DNA from: Bin80 sp026709335 | GTDB lineage: Bacteria > Bacteroidota > Rhodothermia > Rhodothermales > Bin80 | Length of the DNA: 64,000 nt | Direction of reading: 5' to 3' | NCBI GenBank assembly: GCA_965200825.1 | Contig: OZ241385.1 | Coordinates: 868,001-932,000 of the forward strand | In this document: piece by piece, positions 63,588-64,000 of the stretch | How positions within the stretch are numbered: position 1 is the first letter of the stretch | Layout: every line of letters begins with the position of its first letter | The notes under the pieces: generated by a model | What the model was told of the DNA's origin: nothing | What the model saw: the letters and a program-made list of their open reading frames with translations, nothing else | The model's database searches: none | Position numbers and translations under genes: made by a program

Positions 63588-63684
63588 AACGATGTTAGAA
63601 TCTGTATAGTTAATCAATTTTAGCCGCTCTTGTTTCTATTCTTACGATTCAAAGCCTATATTACGTGGTTACGATTTTGTAGTC

Positions 63685-64000
63685 ATGGCAAAAGCCAGAA
63701 CACGATTCTATTGCCAGGAATGCGGTTATTCCTCACCAAAATGGCTGGGAAAATGCCCGGGATGTAATTTTTGGGATACTATGGTGGAAGAAAAGGGGGC
63801 AAATCGCCGCCATATCATCACTCCGGCATCGATCCCGCAGCCTATCGATGAGGTGGAGATTGGGGAGATGCCACGAATCGTAACAGGCTCACTAGAACTG
63901 GATCGTCTGATGGGAGGGGGGATTATGCGGGGCTCCATCATTTTGGTAGCAGGAGATCCAGGCATCGGGAAGTCTACACTTATGACAGAACTCGGACGTT
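63685..64000 (+). CDS. radA: DNA repair protein RadA (5' part)
   Basis: Only the first 105 codons are in the window; the gene runs off the right edge. The N-terminal zinc finger is FYCQECGYSSPKWLGKCPGC (CxxC and CxxC), followed by the RecA-like ATPase start with TGSLELDRLMGGGI and the P-loop GDPGIGKSTL. RadA is a branch-migration helicase in recombinational repair. The start is ATG at 63685. Confidence 0.96.
   Translation, partial: MAKARTRFYCQECGYSSPKWLGKCPGCNFWDTMVEEKGANRRHIITPASIPQPIDEVEIGEMPRIVTGSLELDRLMGGGIMRGSIILVAGDPGIGKSTLMTELGR

Overview
The window looks like a chromosomal segment of a Gram-negative bacterium of the Bacteroidota/Rhodothermota-Balneolota type. The evidence is gene content: several secreted proteins end in type IX secretion (T9SS) C-terminal sorting domains, there is a PorV-like outer-membrane protein, there are two TonB-dependent receptors and a DUF5916 outer-membrane protein, and Shine-Dalgarno signals are weak. 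The species cannot be named from the sequence alone.

Layout. 0-9 kb holds a housekeeping block on the + strand: RsuA/RluB-type pseudouridine synthase, guaB, then secD-secF, a STAS anti-anti-sigma protein, purA and an orphan histidine kinase, with a Gfo/Idh/MocA oxidoreductase on the - strand. 10-22.7 kb is mixed: SAM hydrolase, a TonB receptor with a hairpin in its leader, tmk, a BNR/sortilin-like exoprotein, an M23 peptidase, a PduO-type cobalamin adenosyltransferase, an FecE-like ATPase, a lipoprotein, a PAP2 phosphatase and a Sua5/TsaC enzyme. tRNA-Phe and tRNA-Asp follow. 22.9-27.2 kb is a NaChBac-type voltage-gated cation channel gene hit by two insertion sequences. An ISL3 element sits in its last codons and an IS66-type (ISBst12-like) element sits in the S4 helix. 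Inverted repeats and 8-bp target duplications can be read for both, and removing both restores an exact 287-codon frame. 27.4-33.3 kb has the DUF5916 protein, a short core-MetE-like enzyme, 1.1 kb without genes and an IS110 transposase.

33.4-46.6 kb is a cell-surface region: two paralogous seven-repeat FG-GAP/VCBS T9SS proteins, then a tightly packed unit of TonB receptor, 1133-residue exoprotein, PorV-like protein and T9SS-tagged amidase. 46.5-56.1 kb is accessory. A two-gene operon encodes an AAA_14/DUF4143 ATPase and a 1400-residue NACHT-like ATPase with a C-terminal PD-(D/E)XK nuclease motif, an architecture that suggests an uncharacterised defence system. It is followed by an oxidoreductase/metallo-beta-lactamase pair and an OLD-like ATPase with a TOPRIM-like half. 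56.2-64 kb returns to core functions: an ENPP phosphodiesterase fused to an NTF2-like domain, a PLDc_N membrane protein, tRNA-dihydrouridine synthase, a five-gene Mla-type lipid-transport operon (mlaE-mlaF-mlaD-HD-DUF445) and the start of radA.

How genes connect: guaB and purA are the two branch enzymes from IMP. SecDF drives export of the signal-peptide proteins, many of which then depend on T9SS. The cobalamin adenosyltransferase, the TonB receptor and the FecE-type ATPase are compatible with corrinoid or iron uptake, but no permease is present to confirm this.
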